Both the position numbers and the translations under genes were made by a program. DNA of 64,000 bases, taken from NCBI GenBank assembly GCA_004369085.1, contig ML210156.1, positions 124,001 through 188,000 of the forward strand, given 5' to 3'. The stretch is from Coprinopsis marcescibilis. Its lineage: Eukaryota > Basidiomycota > Agaricomycetes > Agaricales > Psathyrellaceae. Shown one piece after another: positions 43,208 through 56,695 of this stretch. How positions within the stretch are numbered: position 1 is the stretch's first letter; each line of letters starts with the position of its first letter. The notes below the pieces were generated by a model. The model made no database searches and was not told the DNA's origin. It saw nothing but the letters and a program-made list of their open reading frames with translations.

Positions 43208-44620
43208 CTAGGCAATAGAAGAAACTCCGTCCCGTCTCTCAGGCTTTCCAACCGGAAATACGCCGTTAACAAGACTTTCTCTCCATGCACTCCCGACGCC
43301 GTTCATAACATCGCTCTTCCGCACCTTCCGTTGCACAACGAGACTTGGAACCACGGAAAAGCTCTTGAGTCGGCCAGACTCCACTAACCAGGAGAAGGCC
43401 TGATCGATCGCCCGGGAGTACGCAAACAGCGGGTGCCTTAGATGTAAGAGAAGTCTACGAGCCCCGGTATGTGAGAGAACATAAGCGTGCGTGCACTTTG
43501 GTGAACGTGAAGGGTGAAGCTGATGCCTTCGAGAGCTGATGTTGAAGAATGGTGGCGACTGCGTGGAAGTAAGCGTGACCAATCGCCCAGAGTCATGGCG
43601 ATACACGGAGGATATGGGTGGATAAAAGGATTCATTTGACCAGCAATGTCCTATAGAATAACCCATATTGAGTAAACCAATTTCATTGGGAATCGGTTTC
43701 AACGAACCTAGAAACACGATGTCCCAGTCACTGGGCAAAAAAGGCCAGAGGTAGCGAAGGTCTTTATGTATATCCCGTTCCATATCCACATCGTCTTCGA
43801 GAATGAGTGTGGCACCGTGCCGACCAAAATCAACGTTGGTGTTGGCTATAGAATGGATGAGAGTCATGTGTGAATACCAGCATCCCACCCGGCTTGGAGA
43901 GAGAATTTTATGTTCGGTGACATTGTCCGCGGGAGCAGAGAAGTCATGTGTAGCGGATAACAAAGGCTGAGGATCGACCTTGCTTGACGTTGCTTGCATT
44001 GGTACTAGTCTTCCGGGCCATCCAGCCTCGCCCCACAGGTCGATAGGCGCAGTAGAGCTCGCCATTTGATCTATGTCGCTAGGCCACGCAAACTTCGTCG
44101 ACTGTTGAGGATCAGAAACCGGTGTGCCGTCCATTGTGTCATTCAAGTCGCCGTGGTCCTCGCCAGGAGCAATCACAGGTTGTGGAAAGCCGAAAGTCTG
44201 CCGAATTACCCTCACGGCTTCCAGAATAGACATGACTATCGGAGTATGCGAGGGTGTAGCATCAATATACGCCCACGCAAGCCCTAGGTGACGACGCAGA
44301 TGTTCCATGTCAGCCCGCCGGTCTTTTCGAGTGGCCAGGGATATGACGTAGATCTTGTCCGCAACTCCCAGTGTAACTTGTCGCGTAGAAGAGCCCTCGT
44401 ATATTTCTGGCCTTGAAACAGGGTAGTAATCTTGCAGAATAGACGGTGCTGTTGCCAGTGACTCCAGAAGGGTTTTTCCCAAGAAAGGAAGACACAACAG
44501 ACCATAGAACCCCGCCAGCAGAAGTAGTCCAATGAAAGGCTTGATCATTCGAGCAGTTCGCCGTCGTAAAGAGTCGAATCTTTGTGGTTCGTAGAGTTCA
44601 TCTGTCGAGCAGGGTGCCAT
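43208..44620 (-). CDS. Glycosyltransferase family 25-like, type II membrane protein (470 aa)
   Basis: One open frame from ATG 44620 (MAPCSTDELYEPQRF) to TGA-side end 43208; a longer frame begins 25 codons upstream without support. A signal anchor (IGLLLLAGFYGLLCLPFLG) lies at about residues 27-46. Family-25 marks follow: IYVISLATRKDRRADM, then VGCWYSHMTLIHSIA, then ATLILEDDVDME with the EDD acidic motif, and DIVFLGS. These fit a Golgi-lumen glycosyltransferase; donor and acceptor are not known. A few insertions relative to bacterial members (proline/serine-rich) lie between residues 150 and 200. Small introns cannot be excluded near the SIGHC region. Confidence 0.75.
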   Translation of the reverse strand: MAPCSTDELYEPQRFDSLRRRTARMIKPFIGLLLLAGFYGLLCLPFLGKTLLESLATAPSILQDYYPVSRPEIYEGSSTRQVTLGVADKIYVISLATRKDRRADMEHLRRHLGLAWAYIDATPSHTPIVMSILEAVRVIRQTFGFPQPVIAPGEDHGDLNDTMDGTPVSDPQQSTKFAWPSDIDQMASSTAPIDLWGEAGWPGRLVPMQATSSKVDPQPLLSATHDFSAPADNVTEHKILSPSRVGCWYSHMTLIHSIANTNVDFGRHGATLILEDDVDMERDIHKDLRYLWPFLPSDWDIVFLGSLKPIPNEIGLLNMGYSIGHCWSNESFYPPISSVYRHDSGRLVTLTSTQSPPFFNISSRRHQLHPSRSPKCTHAYVLSHTGARRLLLHLRHPLFAYSRAIDQAFSWLVESGRLKSFSVVPSLVVQRKVRKSDVMNGVGSAWRESLVNGVFPVGKPERRDGVSSIA

Positions 44621-45223
44621 ACTGTGGCAAGACGCGATCAGGAGATGGACGCGGTCAGAGACAATCTCTGTCAATACTATTACTAGAATTCGCACGGTTT
44701 CTGGTTCTGAATCCGATGTTCTTTCGCCTAAACGACTATTATTTTATCCTCGCTCTTAACTGCCTTTGGCAATGACCACCTTAATACCTTTCGTCGTCGC
44801 GCTGGCTAGCAGGCGCCTCTCCCCTTTTTTGCGTCCAACACAAAGCACAAGGACAACACTGAGGCAGAGGATTCCGAGATCCCAGGGGTGGCAGACAGCC
44901 TTTAGCGACTTGCTCCTTTGACCCCTAAATCCACGCCAAATAACCTCAAGGGAATGAACCAAGGCACCTGTGTCTCGAAGGACATATTGAGTATATACAT
45001 TCTTTTCTGACACTAATGTGAGCCAAATGCACCCTCTGAATTGCAAAAAGGGGTGTAGTAGACGCAGCATACACAAGGCATACATGACCAATATTCGAAA
45101 TAATTCCCGGCGATCCACCGCTTGAGCGCTTGAGCATCTGAACCATTCCTAGCTTAGCACGTCTTGAAAGCAAACTCATAATACTATTACGGAAAGGTAT
45201 CGTCAGCATCTCGATTTGTGATT
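44621..45223. other. Intergenic
   Basis: No gene seen. Minus-strand open frames at 44756-45118 and 44946-45209 overlap each other and probably lie in the 3' untranslated region of the DUF4360-like gene. Confidence 0.4.
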
Positions 45224-46316
45224 TTAAATGATGACACTGCTCACGGACTGGAAGAAAAAGATCGATTCAGGTTGCAAGTTGACCGGTCAGTAATTTGACC
45301 TCGACAGAGGGCAAGTAAATCACTCACAGAATCAAGGATAAGAGAGCCCTCGGGCTTGGGATCCTTAACAATATCCCAGGGATTGAAAAGTGCGACCTTG
45401 ATGGTTTCGGTAACATTTACAGTGGCAGCACGGTCTCCACATGCCGAGAAAAGCGTTATGGCTCCGAATTCGGTAAGGGTGTCAAATGGACCTAACAGGG
45501 GCGAAGATCATTCAATCAACAGGGATTGTCCTTTACGACTTGAACTGGACACACCAGAGTTTGTGTTGTACCAATCATTGCCCCCATGAGCTGATGTAGG
45601 GCTATCGAACCCTAGGGACACACCATAAGCTGGCATCCAAAGCTGAGGCCATTTTCGGGAAAGACATACATTGATAACTAATTCGACGTGCGGCGCTAGT
45701 TTCCCAACCAACAGCCCGGTGCCCTGACTATTCGCACAAAGTGCAGAGTCAGCCTTCTTTCGGAGTACACCGAGCGTTGTTCACTGAACAAGCCGTCACT
45801 TACGCCTTTTATATTGATGATACCGAATGCATATCCGTCCGGAACGCTAGAGAATGAGTTGGGCCCTCAGGCAATGTTAAGCAGCGGGATTGTCAGGATA
45901 TAATCGTACCTGGCGGTGAGATTGACGCTGCAGAATTTGAAGTTCGATGAAGCAGGTACTTCAGGCCCAATTTCCGCAGCCATATGGCTGAAGATGGTTG
46001 AGAGACCCTTCTTGTCGTCTGAGGAGTAAGGAGAGTAGGTAAAATGTCCAAAGGCCGAATCATATAATCAGAGGACTCACCATCAATCCATTGCACAGTT
46101 GACGGGTTTGGGCATCCAGATCCAACAGACGTGAATCCTGTGCTAGAAAAAACTGATTTAGGATTAGGACGACGGGCTAGCGCGAAGGACTGGTAAGGAC
46201 ATCTCGAAGCCTGGAGGCGGAACAGCGAGGAGCGCAAGTTCTTCGCGGGCCTGGGGCAACGCAGCAGCAGCCGCAGCAAGCAGTTGAGAAGCTAAAACGA
46301 AAGCAGCGGCCAGCAT
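45224..46316 (-). CDS. Secreted DUF4360-like protein (228 aa)
   Basis: Seven exons, 46316-46201, 46142-46081, 46018-45910, 45846-45804, 45723-45555, 45491-45328 and 45247-45224, join in phase (687 nt). The first 20 residues (MLAAAFVLASQLLAAAAALP) are a signal peptide. The mature part has TGFTSVGSGCPN near the start, then FSHMAAEIGPEVPAS and FKFCSVNL, and a C-terminal FGAITLFSACGD with NPWDIVKD. The spaced cysteines and the opening SGCP are the pattern of the fungal DUF4360 family of small secreted proteins. Extracellular; molecular function of the family unknown. Confidence 0.7.
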
Positions 46317-47027
46317 CTTGAAGTCAATAAGGTGGATGTGTTTCTTATGGGGCCCACGCTCGCTGAAAAGGCCCTCTTTCTCCTTCTTCTTTTATATCGT
46401 TTGATATGCAAGCCAAAAACGTCCATCCCATGGCGGGCTCGCCATCCCGGCTTAACATCATGCGCAAATCCTTGCTAATCAAACCGGTACTAGAAATACC
46501 GGGAGATACCATATGAGCTCTGGCCACAAGTCCCGCTCTGGCACTCTGCAGCTCGATTCGACTGAAAAACGGGTATTTCCCGGCAATTTCATGCTGATGC
46601 GGATGATATCTGGATTATTTCCTGAGAAACATTGTGTTAGCCCTCAGCATGCTGTGGAAAGACCCGAGTAAAGTAACAGGGACCGTACACGCCGCAACAC
46701 ATTTCTTAGCCATCTCGAAAAGACTGACTTCTTGGACTGAGATGCATTCCAATGTCGGTGAGATTTCCATGAAGTCAGTGGTCCTGTGATGGAGGTTCAT
46801 TCTATCACCATTTGAATGCTTCAGCCCGACAACAGTCAAACAAAAAGTGCGATGTAGGTGATCAGCAATGTACAGGATGTGGCTTGAAGCGAAGCCAGGC
46901 AACAGCAGGCAACACCGTGCCTTCTCGTTCCTTGGCCGGGCAGCGCGGACCGATCAATGCCCCTATCTTCTGGCTATGTCTTGAAATCTTGAAATTCGAG
47001 TTGAATATCATACAAAACATTCTATAA
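46317..47027. other. Intergenic
   Basis: Promoter of the DUF4360-like gene and 3' flank of the glutaminase-like gene. The open frame at 46615-46902 has no motif. Confidence 0.4.
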
Positions 47028-50000
47028 TCAGGCAGTATACGTTGGCGGAGGAGCCTCGGACGGTGTACTAGGCCTATATACCTGCTGATTTCTCTCCGCC
47101 CTCAATTCCCCAACCTCCCTTCTCAACTGCTCCACCTGCTGCTGCAATTGCCTCTCATTCGACGATGAAGAAAGTACCGACCCCGATCCAGTTCCAGTTC
47201 CCGAGTAGTTCGCACCAGAAGACAGCACACTCGGCGTCGTAGCAACATACGACAAGCCGCCGTCTCTCGACGTGTTCCTTGACCTTTGCGCCATCAACAG
47301 CTCTTTCGAAAGCGGCGGACTAGGCTGCCCACCAGAGGCCGTATGCGGTGGTGAGGTCCCATCCAAGTCGAGAGGTCGCGGTCTTGGTGTAAATTCGAAA
47401 GGAGTGGGCTGGAGTTCCGGTGACACATACGTCCTGGTATCGTTGACGAAGCCTGGTATCGGTGCTGCGGCAACTGAGCCAGAGAAGGACGTCCTTGGCG
47501 TCTTGTTGACGAGGTACCTGGATTTAGGTCTTCCTGTTCCACCTCTCCGCCTCCAGAAAAAGAAGGCGATTCCTGCAATGAGAAGAAGGGCTACAATTCC
47601 TCCGGCCGCGCCGCCTGCGATGGCAGCAACGCTGGGTTTTCCATTAGAGCCTGCGCCAGATCTGTTGTTAGAGCCAGGGGTGTTGACTGAGCTGAAGAAG
47701 AACCAATGAGTACGCTGAGAGCCCAGCACTTCTAGTATATGCTCACTTTACAGCCAGTAACGCGAACATCGCTCCTTGAGCAGAGCTACGGTAACCATCG
47801 TCAGTCTATCGCGATTCACTCAAGGAATGGTAAGTACCCACCTTCCTCTCCCACCTAGCTCAATGGCAGCGCCAGTATTGAGATTCCAAGTAGTCGCAAA
47901 CGGCACAGCAACGCCCCTCCAAAACGTTCTCCGATGGACCATTTGGATGAGTCGATTCCTAATCTCGGGGTCGGGAACAGTCGCTGCAGTGAGTATCGTC
48001 CAGTCTACAGCAATCACATCAATAAAACATGCTCTGCAATCGAGAGAAACACCTACGTGACTTGCTCAGCTGCGAATCAAGACTGTCATAAGGCAATCCC
48101 CAATTCGAATCAGGTGCCGAATCGAGTTGTGACAGGTAAAACTTTCCCTGGTCTTCGAGTGCCTGCACACCAAGACATACCCCTAATCAGCAAGCCATCT
48201 TTGTATTCAAGGCCAACATCTCGTACACACCTTTCTTGAAAACAGATCCGGAGCAAACAAAGATGCCGGGTAGTAGTTATACATCATAGCCCATGTTGCA
48301 GGTTGACCATAAACAGACGATATATGACCACCCGAAACAGCTAGGTCTTCCCAACGACGAGCAAACGCAGTTGCTTGGTTCTAGCGTCCCGTGCTATAGT
48401 CAGAAACCTCCCGCCAAGGATGAGAAAGTGTAAAGTACATACCAGATACTCCTTTGCTGCAGCAGAGGAGGCTCCAGCGGGGTCCACAATTTCCTGGATC
48501 TTTGACATAGCATATATCCCAAGGATGCCCTTGAGAGCGAGGTTAGCATGCCCATCTTCAGAAATCCCATCCGTAGATATCCTGAAGCAAACATTAGTGG
48601 AAACCCCAGCATTGGCGGTCCAGAACCCACTGGTTATTAGCATTGAAAGTAGTACCAACCAAGAAATCTGCCCATTTCTTGAATAAACCCGACTACCACC
48701 CAAAAACATCATCAACTAAAATACACTGAGAGAGAAACGCGCAACCTACATAACGATTGAGCAACGTAAAGTCGTTTGTCTGCTTCGCAGAAACATAGGA
48801 CATGATAAGCATACTCCCGCAGCCTTTGTAACACATATCAGTCAGCGCCAGAGCATCCTTGCTGAAACTAACATGAAGCACGTACTTTCCACACCGAGCC
48901 TCTCCGTATTCGTATCATTCCCCGTCGCCCTCGTATAATCATCACCCAAATCAGGCGACGCATACCCATTCCTGTACTCTTCAGAAGCTTGGAACGCCAA
49001 CAGCGGTTTCAAAAGGAGCTGTAGCAGGGTAGGATTCAAATACACAAACGCAGGCATAGCCGCATACATCGTTTCCACCGGATTCGCGCGTCTACAAAAG
49101 ATCACCGTCAATGACACCATACATGACAGAAACGCCATGTAGCAAACTTACGATGAAACGCCGGTATCTCTCATAAACGCCTGCACATCCGAGATGTTCC
49201 AGCCACCCTCATCAAACGGGCCCAACCGCGGAAGGGTAACCTCAATGGACCCCACTGTTTGTCTGAGGGAGAGCGCAACCAGATCCGCATACTCCTGCGA
49301 CACACCCCTCGCATCTTCCATAATCTTCCCGTCCAATTCCTCCGCACGTCCCAGCGCAGCCGGAAAGTCCGCCAAAAACGCGTCAATCTGGAGTGGGGGG
49401 TCACAAATCATTACAATCGGCAACCCAATTGCATTTACAATGTAAAGCTCACCACTGCACCAATATTCGGATACTCTGACCAGAAATACGACGTCCGCCG
49501 CTCAGTCCTCCCAGTGGTACCCGAATACCCACTCATGAGCTCAAGCCTGACATGTCCCACTGCCCACACAACACGATTGGACGTCGTCTGCACGCCTCCA
49601 AGGTCCGCTGCCAGTCCAAATATCGGGTAATCTCTGTAACACCAACATCGTTAGTTATACGAAGGACGGTACAGGGTCCATGCACTCACGCAGCCATGGC
49701 AGCCCTAAACACCTCATCCTCCGTATTCGGCAACACTCCTTCATCCACAAAACCGCTTCTAACATCCACGATTGGTCCACTCTGCCAGGTAGGATTGTTC
49801 GACTACACGATCATAAATGAAAGTAGCAAAGAACAGGGTGAACTTGTCAGCAGATAGGCTAGATGAGAGACGGCTGAGAGCATGCCACATACCCTAGCCA
49901 TAGCAGAATACAACACTCCATTCTCAACCATATTAAACCTCTCGCTCGATGACTGCAGACGCCTTTGTAATTCGTGATAGACAGAGGTCGAGGTCTGCAC

Positions 50001-50764
50001 GGTGTCCCACTCCATGGTATCGTTCCTAATAGTCGTCAGAGCTACAATCGCATTTACCCATCAACCACCAAGCAACGCAGATACAAACACGCAAAACACA
50101 TACGAGGTCCCACTTCAGAGTACAGCTGCACACTATGCGCCACCCCGTCCTTCGACCACACATCCACATACACATAACCGAACGGGATGCTGAATTTCAC
50201 AATGTCCCTCGCCTATCGGTGCACACGCAGTCAGCAACCAAGAAACGCGTTTCCAACGAAGCGCAACAAACCAACCTCTACCGGACTCAAATACGAAACA
50301 TTGAACGCGACCTGGCCCGCCTCCATCGTGTACATCGTCCTCGTCGCTGTGAGGTAGCTCGCGACAGTCGTGGCGGGCCTAAACCCCGTCGTGTTCCCCA
50401 TCCACTGCCATACCTCGCCGTCTACGCGTATGAGGCCGTTCCAATCCAGATCCTGCAGCAGCGTACCGTATAATATCAAGTAAGATTAGATTAACCAAAA
50501 CACTAAGCTAGATGACATGCAAGAACGTACACGCCAGGACCAAGTCGTCACATTCGCTCCGGCAGGCGTAGGGTGCTCGCCCCCCTCGGGTGCTGCAGTC
50601 CAGGCATTGAAGTACGGTGACCTGTTGATCAACGGGACGTTTCGGGGGAGGGTCGATAGCACCGCCTGAGCAGAAACTCCAGCACCAATAAACAACGGCA
50701 ACAACCAAAAGCAACAGAATGCGAAATAGATCTGGGATTCGCGCAAAAGAAAGCCAAACACCAT
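47028..50764 (-). CDS. GtaA-like glutaminase-family protein with C-terminal membrane anchor
   Basis: Multi-exon gene. Exons recognised from the start: 50764-50531, 50452-50276, 50212-50104, 50041-49893, 49802-49690, 49633-49453, 49387-49152, 49091-48886 and 48823-48750, then further exons to 47028. Signal peptide MVFGFLLRESQIYFAFCCFW..., then TLPRNVPLINRSPYFNAW, GLIRVDGEVWQWMG, a DUF5127/GtaA N-domain, and the six-hairpin part with EYADLVALSLRQT, NPVETMYAAMPAFVYLNP and WTILTAATVPD. Near the C-terminus a transmembrane helix (IAGGAAGGIVALLLIAGIAFFFW) is followed by a Ser/Pro-rich cytosolic tail with a short coiled coil (LQQQVEQLRREVGEL). GtaA enzymes hydrolyse glutamine outside the cell. A piece of exon 1 was copied to 15413-15530. 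Confidence 0.75.
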
Positions 50765-51096
50765 GACAAGGACGTGAAAAGGCGGAAGAAGCCAGTAAGA
50801 AAAGGGAGTAGGAAAAAGGGAAGGTGGAAGAGCGGTCTAGCAATTTAGCCATGCTCTCGGCAAAGGTGCGGTGGTGAGAACGAAAGCACTGACAACCATC
50901 TCTCTCTGCCTTGCAACCACATCTCCCATTCCAAACAAAGTGGTCAGCGGTGGAGATTAACATAACCTGGCACACACCACACGGAGCACGTCCAATTCCA
51001 GAAATACCATCTCAATATGGTCAAAGGTTTACAGCAGCGAACCACCAACGACGTTCTGAATAGGGGGGAGGTCTAATACCCAGCTATTCCGTCCAT

Positions 51097-51992
51097 TCAC
51101 GTCGAAACCGAAACCCATTCAAAGACACTCGCCCACAGCCTGTCACAACTCTCCTCATCGTTCCAGAAATGCGACGCGCCCTCCACATGGACAACCCCCA
51201 ACCTGTCTTCGCTCGTACCAGGCAACGCCTTCAACCGCGCCGTCCACTCCTTATACCTATCCACCCCCGTGAATTCATCCCTGTCCCCGTACAAGATGAG
51301 CACCTTGCTTTGGGGGTCCTGCACCAGCTCCTCCAGCTTCTTCTCGTAAAAGGAATGCCGGAAGAGGGTGAGAAATGAACGCGGTCCGAGTGGATAGCTG
51401 ATGAGTATATGCCTGATATTAACGCTTTCGCTTTCGCTTGACTGGTATTTGCGTGGAGGATGGAGAGAGGCGACGAGGGATCCATGGGAGTATCCCTACA
51501 TTCCACGATGCAATGAATCTCGTCAATCAACGTCGTCCCAGCATGAAATCGAAAGGCACCGTGACGTACGATTAAAGCTACATCCCTAAGTTGCGGCATG
51601 TTCTCACTAGCCCACTCAACGATAGCTTCCAGATCCTTGGCCTCGTCAAACCCAGTAAAGGACGACCTCCCCGTTGAGCGTCCCACCGCGCGCGAATTGT
51701 ACCGCAGGACATGGTACCCAGCTTGCTTGAGGACTCCATCCAGACTTCGCAGCACCCTATAAGCACATGCAAGGGTCAGAACCTTTCTGTGTCCAACCAA
51801 GATAACTAAATGAGGGACGTACGGATCGTTCATCTGCCCACCCAACCACGACCACGGGTGCAAGCATATCGCCAACTGGCTGCACGTTTGCGGATCGCTA
51901 GATGGGTTGGGTGCTTTAAGGATGCATTCGAGGGTCACACCGGTGGAAAGTTTCAGACGCCCGTCTTTTAGCAGAGGTTCTGGGATGTCCAT
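51097..51992 (-). CDS. Alpha/beta-hydrolase fold protein
   Basis: Starts MDIPEPLLKDGRLKLSTGV at 51992; introns interrupt after GGQMNDP (about 51824), after LRDVAL (about 51575) and near 51490. LHPWSWLGG sits at the oxyanion-hole position. GYSHGS (G-x-S-x-G nucleophile) is encoded just after the 51490 acceptor. KVLILYGDRDEFTG carries the acid, and EGASHFW has the catalytic histidine near the C-terminus. The full triad is thus visible. No signal peptide; a cytosolic serine hydrolase of unknown substrate. The family resembles the YqiA/KANL3-like group of intracellular hydrolases. Confidence 0.65.
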
Positions 51993-54163
51993 TATGTAGT
52001 AAGAAGAACTGATTATGGTAGTAGGGTTCTGGGCCGTCTGCGCCTTTCTCGAGTCTCCAGAACGCCAGCGGGAGGTCCGTGCGCCCAACATTCACACGTG
52101 ATTGATTTCACTATGTACCCCTATCTTTAAAATTACTCTAAGCGCGCGCCTGGAAAGATTTCCGAGAGCGCAAGGACATTCGTGGAGCTAAAAGGCGTCT
52201 GTAGGATTGGAAGACAGAACAGAATCACTCCTGTGCGAGTGTCAGAGCTATTTTTGTGTCCATAGTTCAGATGCTTCAAAGGTTTCGCCTTCATGGCGGT
52301 CTGCAGCAGCTTCAAGTTTGCATTGCAGTTTTACTATAGTTGCGCCGCACGAGTCCACTTCTCGTAGCAGAGTGTCTGTCGGTACACCACCGAGCTATGA
52401 GTGCCAATAATGACGCAACGTCCAATGAATATTGACTCTCGGCAAAAGCCTATATCATACGGCAAGCGGCAACTTGAAGTTAGAGCCTATCAAACCCAAC
52501 TACTTCCATCGAGGCGGCTTTTCTTTATCAACCTTTCGGAACCTCTGATGATGAGAGCAGACCGAAACATAGAAGGCTTCGCAAACAAATGGGGTACCTT
52601 CGCAACAGCGCACACCCATCTTTAGCACCTTTGGAATCATCAGAAGGGGTCACCGCTCCAATTTATCCAATCTTCGAATTCAAAGTTTAGCACAGCTTCG
52701 GTAACCTATTCCTGATAAGCAGATGTGGAGCCTGTGCACCCTGCCATTGTGACGCATCCGAAAACACTGGAGGCGGCCTCAGCCGGTATGCGCGACAAAG
52801 AGGCTGCATCCAGAGCAACCTGGGCAGACCCACACGCTGTCTTCCCATCCAAAGCCTCGGTGACGTGACCTTCCACACTGCCGCTTCTCGAAGATCAATC
52901 CGACATCAAGAACCTATAGTCTCCCGTTCTACGGAACCTTCTCCCACAATATGTACATGCGCAGATTCCCGACATGGCTGGAATTTATCAGATAAATACG
53001 GATGAAGTGCGATAGGCGGGGAGTTGCGAAGCGATTGGAATCAGGCGAGGATCGTGCGGCGTACAGTACGAGGGGGTTGGTTGGTCGGTGGTGACTTGAT
53101 AGCCAAAATATCGCACTGGAGCGCTATGCTGCGACAAATACGGCACCGAGAGGCTCCAACCTGGACTGCTGATTGGGGAATCGTGTTCGCCAAGCCCCTA
53201 TAATGCCCGTTTTGTTATGCACAAATGAAACCACGATAGCGTAAGGACAAATGAAAGATCCATGTCATCATTGATCCAGCGTCGTCGTTAAACTCCGCAA
53301 AGATGAGCTGTCTGCACCTTTCAATCTTCATCCCAGTGAAGGGGGTGACCAGGGAAGTGGTTCTGGTTCTGGACGGCGGCGTTTGTCAACGGTTCCACAA
53401 GAGGTGTACCATCCTCACACGCCCCTGCATCTTGGAACGCATGATACGGGTCCTATTTTAAGACGGCAGACGCCGTCTTTCTGTCAGCGATGTTGGGCTT
53501 CCAGGAGACCCAGAGGAACGTTCTCCGCAGGATGAGAAGAGTTTGAGGTCCAGAGGGCTCGAGTTCGTACCAAGAGAGTTGTTCGGTGGATTTCGCCCGA
53601 AAGGACCCAGCTTTGGTTGCAGACAAAAGAGGGTGGAGAATGTAAAGATTAAGGTTACCGCAATGGTCCCATGGGGTGGGTATTGTATTGTATATGTAGT
53701 CAGAACGGTAGATAGAGAGCAAGGTCCATGTGACTCGGACAGGGGAGGTCAGCTGGGCACAAATGCACCAACTCCGCTCCCAGGACTTCACTTACATCTT
53801 GACCCAGCCAAACGATATCCGCTGTCCTTCTCTCTCACATAGACTTGTTTCTCGCTGCCAGTCTTTCCTTTCCAATAGACCAATTCCACTCTGTACAACA
53901 CCTTTCACGACCACAAGACCACAGTAATTAGATCCGAACGCGACAGTCCAGCCCTTACGCCTGAGCCTTGTGCCCAAAATCAGTGCCAGTATATCTATCT
54001 TGGATTTGCACGAGCTCCATTGGTATGCAGGATCACCACAGCTATTAACGATCGTTCTGAAACACTATCAGATTCATTAGACCCTATACGCCAGGCGACC
54101 CAATCACCAAAACAGCAGCGACACCCAAGCTAAATCCACACCTTGAGCAACATCGGCACCGGA
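51993..54163. other. Long intergenic region, about 2.2 kb
   Basis: Divergent promoters of the hydrolase and PSP1 genes. Open frames (52207-52625, 52687-52878, 53453-53927) are short, overlap on both strands and carry no recognisable motif. No repeat or RNA gene was recognised. Confidence 0.4.
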
Positions 54164-56695
54164 ATGGCGACGCTGGAGCAAGACCTGGAGGAGCTGTATC
54201 CTCACTTTGGGACATACTCTGGTCGGTTGGCCCATCAGGCCTACCCGTCCGACGATGAGGAACGCAGGAGCAGGTTCCAAAGCTCCTCGTACACCGAAAA
54301 CGGCACAGCGTCTCTTCGGGAAAGGGCTGCCAGCCAGCCTCCTCGTAACTCTGAACAGGGGTACCTCTCTTCGCCATCCTCCCAGAACTTCATTCCATCC
54401 AGTCTGAGCAGCGGTGGAAGCCCCTGGACAAGCTCGCGTATCGTCAACGCCAACGCCAACACCCGCGGCCAGCCAGTTCCCATCCGAAGCTCATCCTTCT
54501 CTTCCCAGCCCCAGACACAGTTCAGCTCCATGATGCGCGAACGGGCATTCCCTTCGACATTCGAGGACGACGAATCCGAAGGTTTCGAAGACACCTACGA
54601 CGAGCGCTACGTCCCGCCCTCCCTTTCACGCGGACGCTCCTATGCCCAAGATATCAGCCGCAGCCGATCCCAATCGCTCGCAAACACACGCGCAGGAATC
54701 GTCGGCAGCCCTTACACCGGATCCTCAGCAATGCAAAGCTGGAACGAAGGCTACCTCACAAACAGCAACCCCCTCAACATTCCCGGTGGGCGAGGAGGCT
54801 ACGTGGACATTCCACCTTCTGGTACAAGCCGGTATGGTTCCCTCGGAACTTTGGCTAGATCTCCGTCAAATAACCATGATTATTCTTCTTCGCCTACTGG
54901 CGGAAACGGGTATTCTAGACACCAACCTGATGTATCCAACATGAGTCCCTTCCGCCGGGACGTTGGCCAAATCCTGCTCGACGACGGACCCTTCCGCGAG
55001 CTCTGGGCAGGCATGAACCCTCCTCGCGACGAAAGCGGCGGGGGCGGCGGAAGCGGCACGACCAGTCGCCGTCACAGCGTCAGTGTCGTCCAACCCCGTC
55101 GCGGCAACATCGTCGGATTCAACGCCCCTGGGTCCGAATCTCCCGAAGAAATGACCTCCCGGCCCACCTATGGTTCTGGCTTTGGCCGCAGCAAACTCAT
55201 GATCAACGACGACGACCTCGCCAGCGACCTCGGCATGCTCAACCTCAGCTCCAAAGAACCACCTCCACCATCCTCGCACCACCACCACCCTCCCAGCCAA
55301 CCGGCCTCTCTACCTATCTACGCGCCCCTTTCCCGCAGCCCAGTATCAAAGGAACTCTTCCAGCCCATCATCAACATCCCCACTGGCTCATACTCTGGAT
55401 CTAGGCAGATCGGGACACCGAGCGATGGAGGATTGTCGGCTGGGGGTAACGGCAACCAAAGCCCAACCCTCAACAACCAATTTTATGATCGCGAAGCGCA
55501 GTACTTTAGCAGCAACAAGTCCTCCTCTAGGCCACAACAGCAACAGCAACATCAACAACAGCAACAGACCCAGGCGCAGTCAGAACTCACAGCGCGTTAC
55601 GTCCCCGGGCACGGGATCCAATACGTATCCAACGCGCAAAACTCTGGTACCAGCAACAACACTCCCACCCCGACGAGCTCCATCAACACTAACGTCGGTC
55701 CCGGAAGCCACTACGTCCGCGCCCGCGCACCGTCCTACACCAACCAAGCCAATCTATCCTCCCCCATATCCCCGACCGGCACGCGCCTGATCAACCCCCA
55801 GCAACAACCCTTCTACCCCCAGCAAATGCAGCGCCGATCCTCCAACGCACACGAGTCCGCCGCCAACGCCCAAGCCTCCGCGCAGAACCAGGGACAGGCC
55901 CCGATCAACGAGCTCGGCAAGGGTGTACCTTTGCACGCCATCCCTGCCTCCTGCCCGTTGTATATCGTGCAGTTCAAGGCGGGCCGCACGGACTTGTTCT
56001 ACTCGACCGACGCTGGCCAGGACATCCGCATAGGGGATTTGGTGATTGTGGAGGCGGATAGGGGCAAGGATCTGGGTGAGGTTGTGAACGACACAATCAC
56101 GTTGGCTGAGGTGGAGTTGTTCCAGCAGCAGCAGGCTGAGAGGACTGGTGGGGGTGGGGGTGGTGGGTTTGGGGCTGATGGACAGCCCACCAGTCCCGGC
56201 GGCGCGGGTTCACAGAAGAAGGAGATTAATCCGAAGATGATATATGGAAAGGCTGGGCCGGATGATACGAGGTATGTGGTTGTTTCCGGGATGGTATTTC
56301 AAGTGCAGGTGAATCTGATGGGGTTGTTCTGCATGATAGGTTGCTCGCTGCAAAGTCTCAAGACGAGCAAAAGGCGCTGCAGCTGTGCCAGAACAAGGTC
56401 AAGTCGAAGAAGTTGCCGATGGAGGTTATTGATGCCGAGTATCAGTGGTCTGTTGTTTCCTCCTCCCGGCGGTGGGCTGTTCATTGACGGTTCGCTTTTA
56501 GGGACCGCCGCAAGCTCACCTTTTACTTTACCGCTGAGAAGAGGATCGACTTTAGGGAGCTTGTGCGGGAGCTGTTCCGGTAGGAGTCTTCATGCATATA
56601 AACTCTAGCTTTGCTAACCGCAGACATACAGCTTGTACAAGACGAGGATATGGATGGCGTCTCTCCAGGGGCCTGGAGGGTTCGACCAGCAGTAG
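54164..56695 (+). CDS. PSP1 C-terminal domain protein (785 aa)
   Basis: Exons 54164-56271, 56340-56447, 56502-56579 and 56632-56695 join in phase (2358 nt). The start is the ATG of MATLEQDLEELYPHFG; a longer frame begins with TTG. Residues 1-580 are disordered, with Ser/Pro, Gln and His runs. The PSP1 domain follows at about 590-780: PLYIVQFKAGRTDLFY, GDLVIVEADRGKDLGEV, KSKKLPMEVIDAEYQWDRRKLTFYFTAEKRIDFRELVRELF and LYKTRIWM. A Gly-rich insertion lies inside the domain. Yeast PSP1 suppresses DNA polymerase alpha and epsilon mutants; the biochemical role of the domain is unsettled. Soluble protein, probably cytosolic. Confidence 0.85.
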